Positions 1 through 8,973 of a stretch of 64,000 nucleotides of DNA are shown in pieces. Below the pieces are notes generated by a model. It did not search any database. It saw only the letters and a list, made by a program, of their open reading frames with translations, and was not told where the DNA came from. Every line of letters begins with the position of its first letter. The stretch's first letter is position 1. This stretch comes from Aquimarina longa SW024 (GTDB taxonomy: Bacteria > Bacteroidota > Bacteroidia > Flavobacteriales > Flavobacteriaceae): contig NZ_KQ474099.1 of assembly GCF_001401755.1 (NCBI RefSeq), forward strand, positions 427,247 through 491,246, given 5' to 3'. Both the position numbers and the translations under genes were made by a program.

Positions 1-91
1 GCCTACGTGGGTTTTATGAAATACGCAGCAGCATAATAGATAAACAAAATATCCGTATAAAGTTTGTTTTAATCATAGAATACGGGGAAAT

Positions 92-110
92 AATCCCTCA
101 ATGAGGGATT
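92..110. terminator. Short hairpin beyond the CAP protein gene
   Basis: Perfect 8-bp inverted repeat (AATCCCTC / GAGGGATT, 3-nt loop) 22 bp past the stop of the leftward CAP-domain gene. The tract after it on the minus strand is only weakly T-rich, so a role as terminator is tentative. The rest of 1-131 shows nothing recognisable. Confidence 0.35.
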
Positions 111-131
111 AAATTAATATATATTTACGAT

Positions 132-2399
132 TTACATTCTTACCAATCGTTTAGTAATCGTTTTATTATTCATTATAAAATTAACCAAGTATACTCCTGA
201 TAATAAATCATCCATTTCTATACTAGCGTTTTTTATTGTTCCTTGTTGCATTATTCTACCTGCCATATTATATACTTTATATACCGTAGAATCAGTATTA
301 CCCACTATATTAACTTGATTTTGATCACCTGATAATAAAGTAGGGTACATATCTAGTTGTTGCTCTGCTGACCTATTTACTGACATAGCATTATCATATG
401 AGAAAGAAGAATTTGAAGATCTTCCAAATACCTGAACCCAAAGATTTGCTACTCGTGCCAATCCTATTTCTGTATAATCACTATCTAATATATTACCTCT
501 GTGTATTTCACTATTCATCCAGGTATCATGTACTTCTTGAGCACTACGCTGTCCATGTGCTATATTTTCTCCATAGCTGTTCCAATCATATCCCTGAGCA
601 TCAATTCTTTCTGCTGCATTTGACCCATTAGATCCTGTATGTGAGAAAAAGTTATTATCATTCATATCATTTGCATGAAACTCTGCTGCTGCAGTTAATT
701 TAGTATTTATCTTTAGCGGTTGTTTGCCACCTGCTGTTCTTGCTTGATTTACTAACGCGAATAACTCTAGCATCTCGTCAGAAATACCATTATCATTACC
801 TTTTAAGGTACTTATGTTTATTGTATTAGAAAATTCAGAAAGATCCCCTTTAACATTCTTTGCTCTTACAGAAAGATTATATATTGTTTCTGGTGTTAGT
901 TCATTCAGTGTCGTAATTTTAATTCCATTTACACTTTTGATTATTTCACTACCATTATATATTTCGAAAGTAGTAAAATCTGTAAGGTCTCCCTGTACCT
1001 CCCAAGAAAGAATCATCGTATTACTTTTAACATCAGATGCGACCAGATTTAATGGAATTGGTGGTGGCAATGTTTTTCCAATAGTAAATTCTTTAGATTC
1101 TGATGATGTAAACGTCGCTCCAGATACAAGAGCGATTCCGTTTAATGTTACTTTATAAGATCCCTCTCCATAGGTACAACAAATTCCATCACCATAAGAA
1201 TCATTAATAGTAAATGTATACACTCCTTCTTCCAAGCATGTAGTTTTAGATATATCAGAAGTATTGTCTTGATATCCACTACCTGATAGTACGACCTGCT
1301 CATTTTTATTTTTTATTTCCCAGCTAGTCTCTGAAGCATAGTTATCAAAAGTAATAGCTACTACAATTTCAGTACAGTCTGGTGCCATATTCGTTGTAAA
1401 ATTAGCTTTGGTACTAATTTCTGAAACATTTCCTGCTTTATCATAAGCAGTAACGTAAACTTCGTAAGCTGTTTCTGGAGTTAAGTTTTTTAAAGAAGCT
1501 GTTGTTGTTGCAACGGTTACATTTTCAATTCCATTTACATATACTTTATACCCTGCTACTCCAACATTATCTGTAGAAACATCCCACTTTATATTTGCTT
1601 CTGCATGGCTTACGTTTGTAATAGTAAGATTTGCAGGAGCAGAAGGAGCAACTACATCTTTTGGTATGTCTGTATTATAATTCCATGTTGCACAAGGATC
1701 AAAAACATTATATACTACAATGGTAACATAATCCCAACGATTAGAAAAAGGCCCTTTATAATTTCTGACCTCTGCTTTTCCTATACCGATAAGTCCTTCT
1801 TCATTCTGTATCCCTCCATTATCTTTAAAGTCAGAGCGTAAACAAGCATGACGATGCCCCCATGCTGAGCTTTTATCATTATATATCCACCCGTAGATTG
1901 CTTTAACGACAGAAAATTTAGGAAATCCACTACTACTTGCGGCCACATTTAAATTTTCTACTACCTGTGATCCATCATTACAGGCAGCTATAGTAGGGTT
2001 TGTATCTAATCTTTCCCATGGGCTTTTTCCATCTTCTGAATGTCCAAAAACGTCATTATCTCCTAGATATTTAGCATAGTTACCTGCTATCTCAGAGGCT
2101 TCTTCAGAGATCCCAGAAAATTTTGTAACTCCTCTAGCTATACGTTCTTCATTTATTATCCATAGTGCTTTTTCATTATCTGACATAATATCCCATTTCG
2201 AAGATAAAGGCAGAGTAATCATTGGTAATGATATCCCTAGTTGAAGGCTTTCTTGCTCTCTTCCATAATTAAATGCTTTTTGAATATCTTGGATAGTAGT
2301 TTCTCCGGAATTCCATGGAATGTTTGATGTTGGATTATCCGGGTATTGTGCATGAACAAATGATGTCCATATAAATACAAGTAAAATGATTTTTTTCAT
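132..2399 (-). CDS. Secreted double-CAP-domain protein with T9SS sorting domain
   Basis: Secreted 755-residue protein. An N-terminal signal peptide (1-17, ending AHA-Q) is followed by a first CAP/SCP-like domain (about 75-235), a fibronectin type III domain (250-337), a beta-rich segment with paired cysteines around DGICCTYGEG (342-441), a second FN3 domain (446-534), a second CAP domain (545-660, with HTG, GENIAHG and EIHRGNIL motifs) and a C-terminal domain of the type IX secretion (Por) class (684-755, ending in KRLVRM). CAP proteins are secreted and have varied lipid-binding or protease-like roles; the substrate here is unknown. Export across the outer membrane by T9SS is inferred from the C-terminal domain. 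The second CAP domain resembles typical bacterial CAP modules; the first is longer and more divergent. Start chosen because the signal peptide follows directly. Confidence 0.85.
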   Translation of the reverse strand: MKKIILLVFIWTSFVHAQYPDNPTSNIPWNSGETTIQDIQKAFNYGREQESLQLGISLPMITLPLSSKWDIMSDNEKALWIINEERIARGVTKFSGISEEASEIAGNYAKYLGDNDVFGHSEDGKSPWERLDTNPTIAACNDGSQVVENLNVAASSSGFPKFSVVKAIYGWIYNDKSSAWGHRHACLRSDFKDNGGIQNEEGLIGIGKAEVRNYKGPFSNRWDYVTIVVYNVFDPCATWNYNTDIPKDVVAPSAPANLTITNVSHAEANIKWDVSTDNVGVAGYKVYVNGIENVTVATTTASLKNLTPETAYEVYVTAYDKAGNVSEISTKANFTTNMAPDCTEIVVAITFDNYASETSWEIKNKNEQVVLSGSGYQDNTSDISKTTCLEEGVYTFTINDSYGDGICCTYGEGSYKVTLNGIALVSGATFTSSESKEFTIGKTLPPPIPLNLVASDVKSNTMILSWEVQGDLTDFTTFEIYNGSEIIKSVNGIKITTLNELTPETIYNLSVRAKNVKGDLSEFSNTINISTLKGNDNGISDEMLELFALVNQARTAGGKQPLKINTKLTAAAEFHANDMNDNNFFSHTGSNGSNAAERIDAQGYDWNSYGENIAHGQRSAQEVHDTWMNSEIHRGNILDSDYTEIGLARVANLWVQVFGRSSNSSFSYDNAMSVNRSAEQQLDMYPTLLSGDQNQVNIVGNTDSTVYKVYNMAGRIMQQGTIKNASIEMDDLLSGVYLVNFIMNNKTITKRLVRM

Positions 2400-2706
2400 A
2401 ATTTTGGGGTTTTTATTTAATCTTTTAGTTTATAAGATTTTAAGGATATAAAACTCAAAAAATAGAGTCCTATTGTTATAAAACGAATTATAATGATTAT
2501 AGTTGTAGTGAAAAAAAAGATTAAAATCAATTATCTTTCTGATTTTCAGTAACAATAAGAAGGTATAACGCTGTTTAGAGAAATACAAAGTTTACAATAA
2601 CATAATATCTAATTTCAAATATGCATTTTGATGTTTTTAATTTTTAACTCTAAAAATCTAGAACACATATACATCAGTAACTAAACATATAATAACATTT
2701 TTCAAA
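2400..2706. other. Intergenic region, divergent genes
   Basis: 307 bp between the leftward CAP gene and a rightward membrane protein gene, so both promoters should be here. I found only a small palindrome (TATAATGATTATA) near 2490 and no clear TAnnTTTG box. Confidence 0.4.
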
Positions 2707-3099
2707 ATGGGTAAAGCAGGTAAAATATGGTTTTCGATTGTTTTTGTACTTTTCATTGTATTTATAGTTATAGTGATACAGACATTCCGCCCTGTACGTA
2801 ATGTACAGCCTGATGATGTTATGAAGGTTGATGGTATGGTAACAGACATTAAGGAAGGATCAGGGTTTGATATTATCATTACTCTAGAAAATGACAAACA
2901 CTACTACTATATTAACCGAGGGTTACAACATAACTTAATTATAGATCAATTACGCTCTAATATTCTTAATAAAAAAGTTACTTTGTCTGTCATAAAAAGA
3001 TGGACTATATTTACTCGCGATAAAAATATGGGGCATATATCCCGATTGATGATTGATAATGAAGTACTATTTAATGAAATAAACGAATCTAAGGATTAA
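2707..3099 (+). CDS. Small membrane-anchored protein of unknown function
   Basis: 130-residue protein that I do not recognise. It has one N-terminal membrane segment (about residues 7-25) followed by a soluble domain of about 100 residues rich in beta-type and charged sequence, with no cysteines and no catalytic motif. The segment after the anchor (VDGMVTDIKEGSGFDIIITL) looks like the start of a small beta-barrel or OB-like fold, but that is a guess. It lies upstream of the DUF3098-uppP-truB genes in the same direction with short gaps, so it may share their transcript. In many relatives the cell-division gene ftsX occupies this position; this protein is not FtsX. Confidence 0.6.
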   Translation: MGKAGKIWFSIVFVLFIVFIVIVIQTFRPVRNVQPDDVMKVDGMVTDIKEGSGFDIIITLENDKHYYYINRGLQHNLIIDQLRSNILNKKVTLSVIKRWTIFTRDKNMGHISRLMIDNEVLFNEINESKD

Positions 3100-3164
3100 A
3101 AAAGTAAATATCGTTTATAGTATTTCTTTTAAAAACTAGTTCCGAATACACATAATTGATACTA

Positions 3165-3437
3165 ATGAATACAACAGAGCAACCTAAAAAAAATAGTCCT
3201 TCCCGTCCTGATTTTGTTTTTGGAAAGAAAAATTACATTGTCATGGCTATTGGATTAGCTGTAATCGGCCTTGGTTTTATCCTTATGGCTGGAGGAGGAA
3301 GTGATGATCCTAATGTTTTTAATCCTGCTATCTATAATTTTAGAAGAATTCGATTGGCACCAACTATTGTTTTAATTGGTTTTGGTATTGAGGTATATGC
3401 TATTTTACTGAATCCTGATAAGAAGAAAAAATCGTAA
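3165..3437 (+). CDS. DUF3098 family membrane protein
   Basis: Small membrane protein of 90 residues with two hydrophobic segments (about 23-43 and 65-82) separated by a short loop with a GGGSDDPNVFNP stretch and the RRIRLAPTIVL motif typical of DUF3098. Function unknown. In Bacteroidota this family commonly sits between ftsX and uppP, and here it directly precedes uppP. The reading frame extends upstream to a TTG at 3156, but the ATG at 3165 gives the expected N-terminus and is preferred. Confidence 0.8.
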   Translation: MNTTEQPKKNSPSRPDFVFGKKNYIVMAIGLAVIGLGFILMAGGGSDDPNVFNPAIYNFRRIRLAPTIVLIGFGIEVYAILLNPDKKKKS

Positions 3438-3494
3438 TTCTACATTTTATTTTATGGTAATTATATATTTACATCAAATTTAAGAAAATCCTAT

Positions 3495-4289
3495 ATGGAA
3501 ATTATTGATGCAATCATTTTAGGTATAATACAAGGACTTACCGAATTCTTACCAGTTTCTTCCAGCGGTCATCTAGAGTTAGGTAAAGCTATTCTAGGAG
3601 ACAATAGTGTTCCCGAAGAATCTTTACTTTTTACAGTAGTACTTCATTTTGCAACAGCTCTGAGTACTATAGTTATTTTTAGAAAAGATATCCTAGAGAT
3701 GATAAAAGGATTATTTACATTTAAAAAGAATGAAGAGACTCTTTTTTCGATAAAAATTGTCATTTCTATGATTCCTGCGGTTATCGTAGGTTTATTTTTT
3801 GAAGAACAGCTAGAACAACTTTTTGGTGGTAATATTATGCTTGTTGGCTTTATGCTACTCGTTACTGCACTATTATTATGGCTTGCCGATAAAGCTAAAA
3901 ACACTCCAAAACCTGTGAGTAACTCTAATGCACTTGTGATTGGTATTGCTCAGGCAATCGCTATGCTCCCCGGAATTTCTAGAAGTGGTGCTACGATTTC
4001 TACCTCAGTACTATTAGGAAATGACAAAACTAAAGCAGCTCGGTTTTCTTTTTTAATGGTTATTCCTTTAATTCTCGGAAAAATAGCTAAAGATATACTC
4101 GGTGGAGATCTTACTTTTTCTTCAGAAAACAGTATATCATTAGCATTTGGTTTTATTGCAGCATTTGTTTCAGGACTCTTTGCATGCACATGGATGATTT
4201 CTATAGTAAAAAAGAGTAAACTAACTTATTTTGCTGTATATTGTGTTATTATTGGTTTAATAGCTATTGGTTTTGCTTTTACTCACTAA
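3495..4289 (+). CDS. uppP: Undecaprenyl-diphosphatase UppP
   Basis: Integral membrane phosphatase that converts undecaprenyl diphosphate to undecaprenyl phosphate, recycling the lipid carrier for peptidoglycan and other surface polymers. The 264-residue length is normal for the family. Both signature motifs are present: GLTEFLPVSSSGHL near the N-terminus (residues 14-27) and PGISRSGATIS (about residues 158-168), with alternating hydrophobic helices through the rest. It sits between the DUF3098 gene and truB, a conserved Bacteroidota order. Overproduction of UppP is known to give bacitracin tolerance in other bacteria. Confidence 0.95.
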   Translation: MEIIDAIILGIIQGLTEFLPVSSSGHLELGKAILGDNSVPEESLLFTVVLHFATALSTIVIFRKDILEMIKGLFTFKKNEETLFSIKIVISMIPAVIVGLFFEEQLEQLFGGNIMLVGFMLLVTALLLWLADKAKNTPKPVSNSNALVIGIAQAIAMLPGISRSGATISTSVLLGNDKTKAARFSFLMVIPLILGKIAKDILGGDLTFSSENSISLAFGFIAAFVSGLFACTWMISIVKKSKLTYFAVYCVIIGLIAIGFAFTH

Positions 4290-4395
4290 GCGAGATTTTA
4301 ATGCTCCGAAGTTTGTCTCAAAATCAAAAATATTTTTCAACCGAATGCCTTACGGGTTTATTCCAAGGCAATTTACTAAATAGCCCTATCTATAA

Positions 4396-5103
4396 ATGCT
4401 AACCGAGCAAGATTATAAAAATGGTCAGATTCTTTTGATCGACAAGCCATTACAATGGACTTCTTTTCAAGTGGTAAATAAATTGCGTTGGCTTATTCGA
4501 CAACAATTTAATATCAAAAAAATAAAAGTAGGACATGCAGGAACGCTTGATCCCCTTGCATCTGGATTATTGATTATTTGCACAGGAAAATTCACTAAAC
4601 GTATTGAAGAATTTCAGGGGCAAGCAAAAGAATATACAGGAACAATTACACTCGGTGCAACCACACCTTCTTATGATCTGGAAACTGAAATCGATCAGAA
4701 ATTCCCTATTGATCATATTACTGAAGAGATGATCTTAAATACTACGTCTCATTTTACTGGAGAAATAGACCAGTACCCTCCTATTTTTTCTGCTTTAAAA
4801 AAAGAAGGAAAACGATTATATGAATATGCAAGAGAGGGTGAAACAATAAAAATTGATTCTCGTAAAATAACAATACACGAATTTGAAATTACTAAAATTG
4901 AACTCCCAAAAATAGATTTTAGAGTAGTCTGCAGTAAAGGCACCTATATTCGATCACTAGCACATGATTTTGGAAAAGCCTTAAAAAGTGGAGCTCATTT
5001 AACTATTTTAAGAAGAACCAAAATAGGCTCATTTAATGTTAAAAATGCAACTACTATTGAGTCTTTTGAAAATGAGTTGCAATCAAAAATCAAGTCTGTA
5101 TGA
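4396..5103 (+). CDS. truB: tRNA pseudouridine-55 synthase TruB
   Basis: Makes pseudouridine 55 in the T-loop of tRNAs. The 235-residue protein carries the N-terminal motif LLIDKPLQWTSFQVVNKLR, the catalytic-aspartate motif GHAGTLDPLASGLL (Asp near residue 53) and the downstream KGTYIRSLAHDFGKAL motif, all standard for TruB. It is at the short end for the family and lacks a long C-terminal PUA extension, which is usual in Bacteroidota. Same strand as uppP with a 106-bp gap, and followed at 33 bp by a TonB-like membrane protein gene. Confidence 0.95.
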   Translation: MLTEQDYKNGQILLIDKPLQWTSFQVVNKLRWLIRQQFNIKKIKVGHAGTLDPLASGLLIICTGKFTKRIEEFQGQAKEYTGTITLGATTPSYDLETEIDQKFPIDHITEEMILNTTSHFTGEIDQYPPIFSALKKEGKRLYEYAREGETIKIDSRKITIHEFEITKIELPKIDFRVVCSKGTYIRSLAHDFGKALKSGAHLTILRRTKIGSFNVKNATTIESFENELQSKIKSV

Positions 5104-5136
5104 AATAATATAGACTAAAACCAGTTATAAATACCT

Positions 5137-5838
5137 ATGGAATTTATCGATAAACATAAAGCCCTGATTATCACATCAATGTTGATGGGAATTGTTGTTC
5201 TAAGTCTTTATAATATCAATATGATGCATAAGCAAAAGAAGCAGTCTGAAATATTGATGGAAATCCCCGAAGAATTTCTCCTAAAAGAAGAAGAACAAGC
5301 TGAAGAAGATCCTATAGCTCAAAAAGAACGAAATCTAATTGCCTCCAAAAGAACGCACTCTGCTTATAATGAAGATTTTGAAGATCCTGATGAATTTGAA
5401 GAACGTATAAAATCATTAACAGAAACTGAAAGCGAAACTTCTGCTGAAGAAAGCGAGGAAGAAAAAGTTATCGAAGGAGAAGCGCTTATTGACAAAAAAA
5501 AAGAGACAGAAAGTGAAAAAAAATCAAAACCCGAAATAGAAAATAAAGAAGCAAATAATAAAAATACCTCTCTATCTTTTAGTCTAAAAGATAGAACATC
5601 AATTGACCTTCCTAATCCTGTATATACCTGTAACGGAAGTGGAAAAGTAATTGTAAAAATCGAAGTTAATCAAAACGGGTATGTAATCAATACTAAAGTA
5701 GATAAAAAAAATTCTACCACCAGAAACGAATGCCTATTTGACAATGCTTTAGACTATGCAAGACATGCACTATTTTCTCGTTCTGATATAGAGAAACAAG
5801 AAGGATCTATTACCTATTATTTTAACTATGGAGACTAA
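5137..5838 (+). CDS. Membrane-anchored protein with acidic linker and TonB-like C-terminus
   Basis: 233-residue protein with one membrane helix near the N-terminus (about 8-27), a long linker very rich in Glu, Lys and Ser (about 45-145), and a compact C-terminal domain (about 150-233) containing GSGKVIVKIEVNQNGYVI. That pattern resembles the TonB C-terminal/energy-transducer fold, in which a tip domain crosses the periplasm to touch outer-membrane partners, but no ExbB or ExbD is nearby. Two cysteines (in YTCNG and NECLF) could form a disulfide in the C-terminal domain. It follows truB closely and probably shares its transcript. Function unproven. Confidence 0.6.
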   Translation: MEFIDKHKALIITSMLMGIVVLSLYNINMMHKQKKQSEILMEIPEEFLLKEEEQAEEDPIAQKERNLIASKRTHSAYNEDFEDPDEFEERIKSLTETESETSAEESEEEKVIEGEALIDKKKETESEKKSKPEIENKEANNKNTSLSFSLKDRTSIDLPNPVYTCNGSGKVIVKIEVNQNGYVINTKVDKKNSTTRNECLFDNALDYARHALFSRSDIEKQEGSITYYFNYGD

Positions 5839-5841
5839 ATA

Positions 5842-5877
5842 GTCTCTATAATTTTGTGTAGACAAAATTATAGAGAC
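5842..5877. terminator. Strong hairpin between convergent genes
   Basis: Perfect 16-bp inverted repeat (GTCTCTATAATTTTGT, 4-nt loop GTAG, then its complement), 3 bp after the stop of the rightward gene and 16 bp before the end of the leftward thioredoxin gene. It probably ends transcription from both sides. A small competing hairpin (GAGACT AAAT AGTCTC) spans the stop codon at 5831-5846. Confidence 0.75.
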
Positions 5878-5893
5878 CTGTATTATATATATT

Positions 5894-6505
5894 TTACAAT
5901 AAGCTTAATAAGTCTGCGGCTATATTTTTCCCTTTATCCTTATTATACCAAACTTGTAAATCTTGTTTAAACTCAGCATCTAGTCCTCCATGTTTACTTT
6001 TATATTCATTTACCATTTGAGTAGCTATAGATGGTCTAGGTCCCCAAGAGTGTATTACTTCTTTGTTTTCGATATTATATACTATTAATTTAGGTATTGC
6101 TTTTCCTCCATTAGTCAAAAAATTATCCATCAATTCACTATGATCACTTCTTAGTGCAATTCTTAAATCTATTCCTGTATTTAATTCCGCTAGTTTATTA
6201 ATCATGGGTAATGATTGAGCAGCATCTCCACACCAACCCTCTGCTAATACGATCCATACTACTTTTGTATTAGCATTCACAAAAGATTCTTTAATCGATT
6301 CTTCTATTTTTAATGTCTTATCCAATCGTTTCATCCTACGATCATTAAGATTACTATATTCTGTTAATGATTCTGACTGTTCATCTCCTGTAGATTTTCC
6401 TTCTATCAATAATTCACTAACCAAATTTCTATATTCATCATATGTATACGAATTAGCAATTCCTTGTTCAATTAATTGAGATACTGTCATCGTAGTAGAC
6501 TCCAT
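5894..6505 (-). CDS. Thioredoxin-family protein with a single active-site cysteine
   Basis: 203-residue cytoplasmic protein of the thioredoxin-like superfamily (the type found as stand-alone thioredoxin family proteins in Bacteroidota). The fold core is seen in VVWIVLAEGWCGDAAQSLPM, with a cysteine at the position of the first thioredoxin cysteine but GDA in place of the rest of a CxxC motif, and the expected cis-proline context in KAIPKLIVY. With one cysteine it cannot work as an ordinary dithiol oxidoreductase; it may act through mixed disulfides or bind rather than reduce. Another ATG five codons downstream (MTVSQ) is an alternative start. Monocistronic. Confidence 0.75.
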   Translation of the reverse strand: MESTTMTVSQLIEQGIANSYTYDEYRNLVSELLIEGKSTGDEQSESLTEYSNLNDRRMKRLDKTLKIEESIKESFVNANTKVVWIVLAEGWCGDAAQSLPMINKLAELNTGIDLRIALRSDHSELMDNFLTNGGKAIPKLIVYNIENKEVIHSWGPRPSIATQMVNEYKSKHGGLDAEFKQDLQVWYNKDKGKNIAADLLSLL

Positions 6506-6997
6506 AAGTTTATTAGTTTAAAAAATTAAAATCATATTTTCTTAATAGCTTAACTTTACTGTTATTAAAATGTACAAACTACAATCAATTAACAACTAAT
6601 AAAGCTAACACTATTTTATACTAATCTTAAGATCTGTAAGTTAATCTTAGTTTAAAAAATTTAGATCACATGTAATATGACGAAAGCTATTGTTAAAGCT
6701 TACAAAATTAATACTACTACATCCTGATATCTCACTGTAAATAGTAAAGCTAATTCACTATTTACAGTGTACTATACCTGTTATTTAATATCAATCTTTG
6801 TAGTTATAATTATATCAAACTCTATAAGCATACTATCTACTAAAATAAATAGGATATCCTTCGTATAAATTTTATATTTAGTAAGTAGTACAAATGATAT
6901 TTCTATCAAAGGGTTTGAATAAAAGGCATGATTTATGAATCGTATTATTTTACCTAAGTACTTAAAATAATAATAATCTAGTATTTAACCTAAACCT
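6506..6997. other. Long intergenic region with one inverted repeat
   Basis: 492 bp between divergent genes, very AT-rich. Apart from the perfect inverted repeat at 6733-6769 I see no open reading frame of note and no convincing promoter box. Confidence 0.4.
6733..6769. repeat. 13-bp perfect inverted repeat
   Basis: CACTGTAAATAGT and its exact complement are separated by 11 nt. It lies 228 bp from the thioredoxin gene start and 229 bp from the LRR gene start. It could be an operator or an RNA hairpin; no T-tract follows, so a simple terminator is less likely. Confidence 0.55.
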
Positions 6998-8311
6998 ATG
7001 TGTATGAAAAGAATAATTACTATAGTTATTATATTTATAAGATGTATCCTTTTAAATGCTCAGGAGAATAAAATATATACTTCCCTACAAAAAGCTCTAG
7101 ATAACAAAGAACGAGTATATAAGTTAAACCTAAGTAACACTAACTTAACTATACTCCCTAAAGATATAATGCAATTAGAAAAACTACAATATCTAAATCT
7201 CGAAAAAAATAAAATCAGCGAATTACCTGTGTCTTTTGGAAATCTGAAAAATTTAAAAACTCTTAATCTAAAAAAGAATAAACTTAGTACACTACCAGAT
7301 TCTTTTTCTGAACTACAAAACATAGAGATTCTTTTGTTATCAGAAAACCAGATTCATACACTACCAGAGTCTATTGGAAATCTAAAAAAACTAGGTTGGT
7401 TATTACTAAAAAGCAATGAAATTAAGATACTTCCTGAATCTTTTGGAAACCTCACTAATCTAAAAAAATTAGATCTAAGACAGAATCAACTTAGCAACTT
7501 ATCTGATAATTTTGGAAACTTAGTTAACTTACAAGAGCTACTTATAGAAAAGAATCAACTCTCTAGTTTACCAAAAACATTTGGAAATTTAAGAAATATA
7601 GAAGCTCTTGACTTATCAAATAATCAAATAGATAAATTACCTATATCTTTTGGAAATCTAAAAAAATTAGAATGGCTAATTTGTAAAAAAAACAAACTAC
7701 AGCAAATTCCTGAAACTATTGGAGAACTCTCTAATCTAAAACTCCTATATCTAAATTCTAATAAAATAAATGAACTTCCAAAAAGCTTAGAAAATCTTAT
7801 AAACCTCAGAAGTCTAAATATATCTGATAATAAATTATCTAATGCTGAAAAAGAAAGCAGTAAAAAAATGTTACCAAACTGTGACATCAATTTTGAAAAT
7901 AGCTATTACTCCTTGCAAAAAGCATTACGCAATAAAAAAATCACTGACATCTTATATCTTTCTGATAATGAATTAACCGAACTCCCTGAATCTATAGGGG
8001 ATTTAAAAAATCTGCAACAATTATATTTAGTTAGCAATCGACTTCATCAATTACCAAAATCTTTTGAAAAATTAAAAAAGTTAAAAACACTTTCTTTATC
8101 CTATAATCATATTATAAAACTCCCTAAAACTATCAATAAGTTAAAAAGCTTACAACAACTCTACATTGATAACAATAAGCTTTCCTCTTTACCAGAATCT
8201 ATTGGGGATTTAAAAAAACTAAAAAAATTGCACTTATCAGGAAATAATTTTCCTGATACAGAAAAAGAAAGAATCAAAAAACTACTTCCTAATTGTTTAA
8301 TCTCCTTTTAA
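6998..8311 (+). CDS. Secreted leucine-rich-repeat protein of two tandem modules
   Basis: 437-residue protein with a signal peptide (ending LLNAQ, about residue 22) and a run of 23-residue leucine-rich repeats of the bacterial LxxLPxSFGNLxNLxxLxL type. The repeats fall into two complete modules. Module 1 starts with SLQKALDNK and ends with KKMLPNCDINF; module 2 starts with SLQKALRNK and ends with KKLLPNCLISF, so the protein arose by duplication of an entire capped LRR unit followed by loss or gain of repeats (module 1 is longer). No kinase, toxin or sorting domain is attached. LRR proteins usually bind other proteins; the partner is unknown. A second ATG at 7004 fits the signal peptide equally well. 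Confidence 0.8.
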   Translation: MCMKRIITIVIIFIRCILLNAQENKIYTSLQKALDNKERVYKLNLSNTNLTILPKDIMQLEKLQYLNLEKNKISELPVSFGNLKNLKTLNLKKNKLSTLPDSFSELQNIEILLLSENQIHTLPESIGNLKKLGWLLLKSNEIKILPESFGNLTNLKKLDLRQNQLSNLSDNFGNLVNLQELLIEKNQLSSLPKTFGNLRNIEALDLSNNQIDKLPISFGNLKKLEWLICKKNKLQQIPETIGELSNLKLLYLNSNKINELPKSLENLINLRSLNISDNKLSNAEKESSKKMLPNCDINFENSYYSLQKALRNKKITDILYLSDNELTELPESIGDLKNLQQLYLVSNRLHQLPKSFEKLKKLKTLSLSYNHIIKLPKTINKLKSLQQLYIDNNKLSSLPESIGDLKKLKKLHLSGNNFPDTEKERIKKLLPNCLISF

Positions 8312-8352
8312 AAATAAACAGTATTTTTAAACTTATAAAATAAAAATTTAAT

Positions 8353-8916
8353 ATGCAAAAACATAGGTGTGGATGGTGTGTTGGTGATACATTATATGAA
8401 GCGTATCATGATAATGAATGGGGAGTTCCTGTACATGATGATCAACTTCTATTTGAATTTTTAATTCTAGAAACCTTTCAGGCAGGATTGAGCTGGATTA
8501 CTATTTTACGAAAACGAGAAAATTTCAGAATCGCTTTTGATCATTTTGACTACAAAATCATTGCTAATTATACCGAATCAAAAAAAGCAGAATTATTACA
8601 AAACGCAGGGATTATTCGTAATAAACTTAAAGTAAATTCAGCAATAAACAATGCCCAAAAATTTATAACAATACAAGAAGAGTTTGGTAGTTTCGATACC
8701 TATATTTGGGGATTTGTAAATAACCAACCTATTCAAAACAATTGGAAGAGTTATAAAGATTCTCCTGCTACAACAGAAATATCAGACAAGCTTAGTAAAG
8801 ATTTAAAAAAACGAGGGTTTAAGTTCGTAGGATCAACAGTTATGTATGCTTTTATGCAAGCTACAGGTATGGTTAATGATCATGAGGTAAATTGTTTTAG
8901 ATATAATGAAGTTTGA
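8353..8916 (+). CDS. tag: DNA-3-methyladenine glycosylase I
   Basis: Base-excision repair enzyme that removes 3-methyladenine from alkylated DNA. The 187-residue protein has the N-terminal zinc-ligand motif RCGWC, the block YHDNEWGVPVHDDQLLFEFL with the family's conserved glutamate, the helix-hairpin-helix region with TFQAGLSW, and the C-terminal NDHEVNCFRY that supplies the remaining His and Cys zinc ligands. Length and motif order are typical for Tag. It follows the LRR gene by 41 bp and precedes an ACT-domain gene. Confidence 0.95.
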   Translation: MQKHRCGWCVGDTLYEAYHDNEWGVPVHDDQLLFEFLILETFQAGLSWITILRKRENFRIAFDHFDYKIIANYTESKKAELLQNAGIIRNKLKVNSAINNAQKFITIQEEFGSFDTYIWGFVNNQPIQNNWKSYKDSPATTEISDKLSKDLKKRGFKFVGSTVMYAFMQATGMVNDHEVNCFRYNEV

Positions 8917-8973
8917 TCTCTCATATTCAAAAACTATTTATTCTGCATTACATATCATCCAAAAACATCAATA

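Noticed and set aside
7060..7890. Minus-strand frames opposite the LRR gene
   Set aside because: Ser/Phe/Arg-rich translations are the mirror of the leucine-rich repeats; no start signals.
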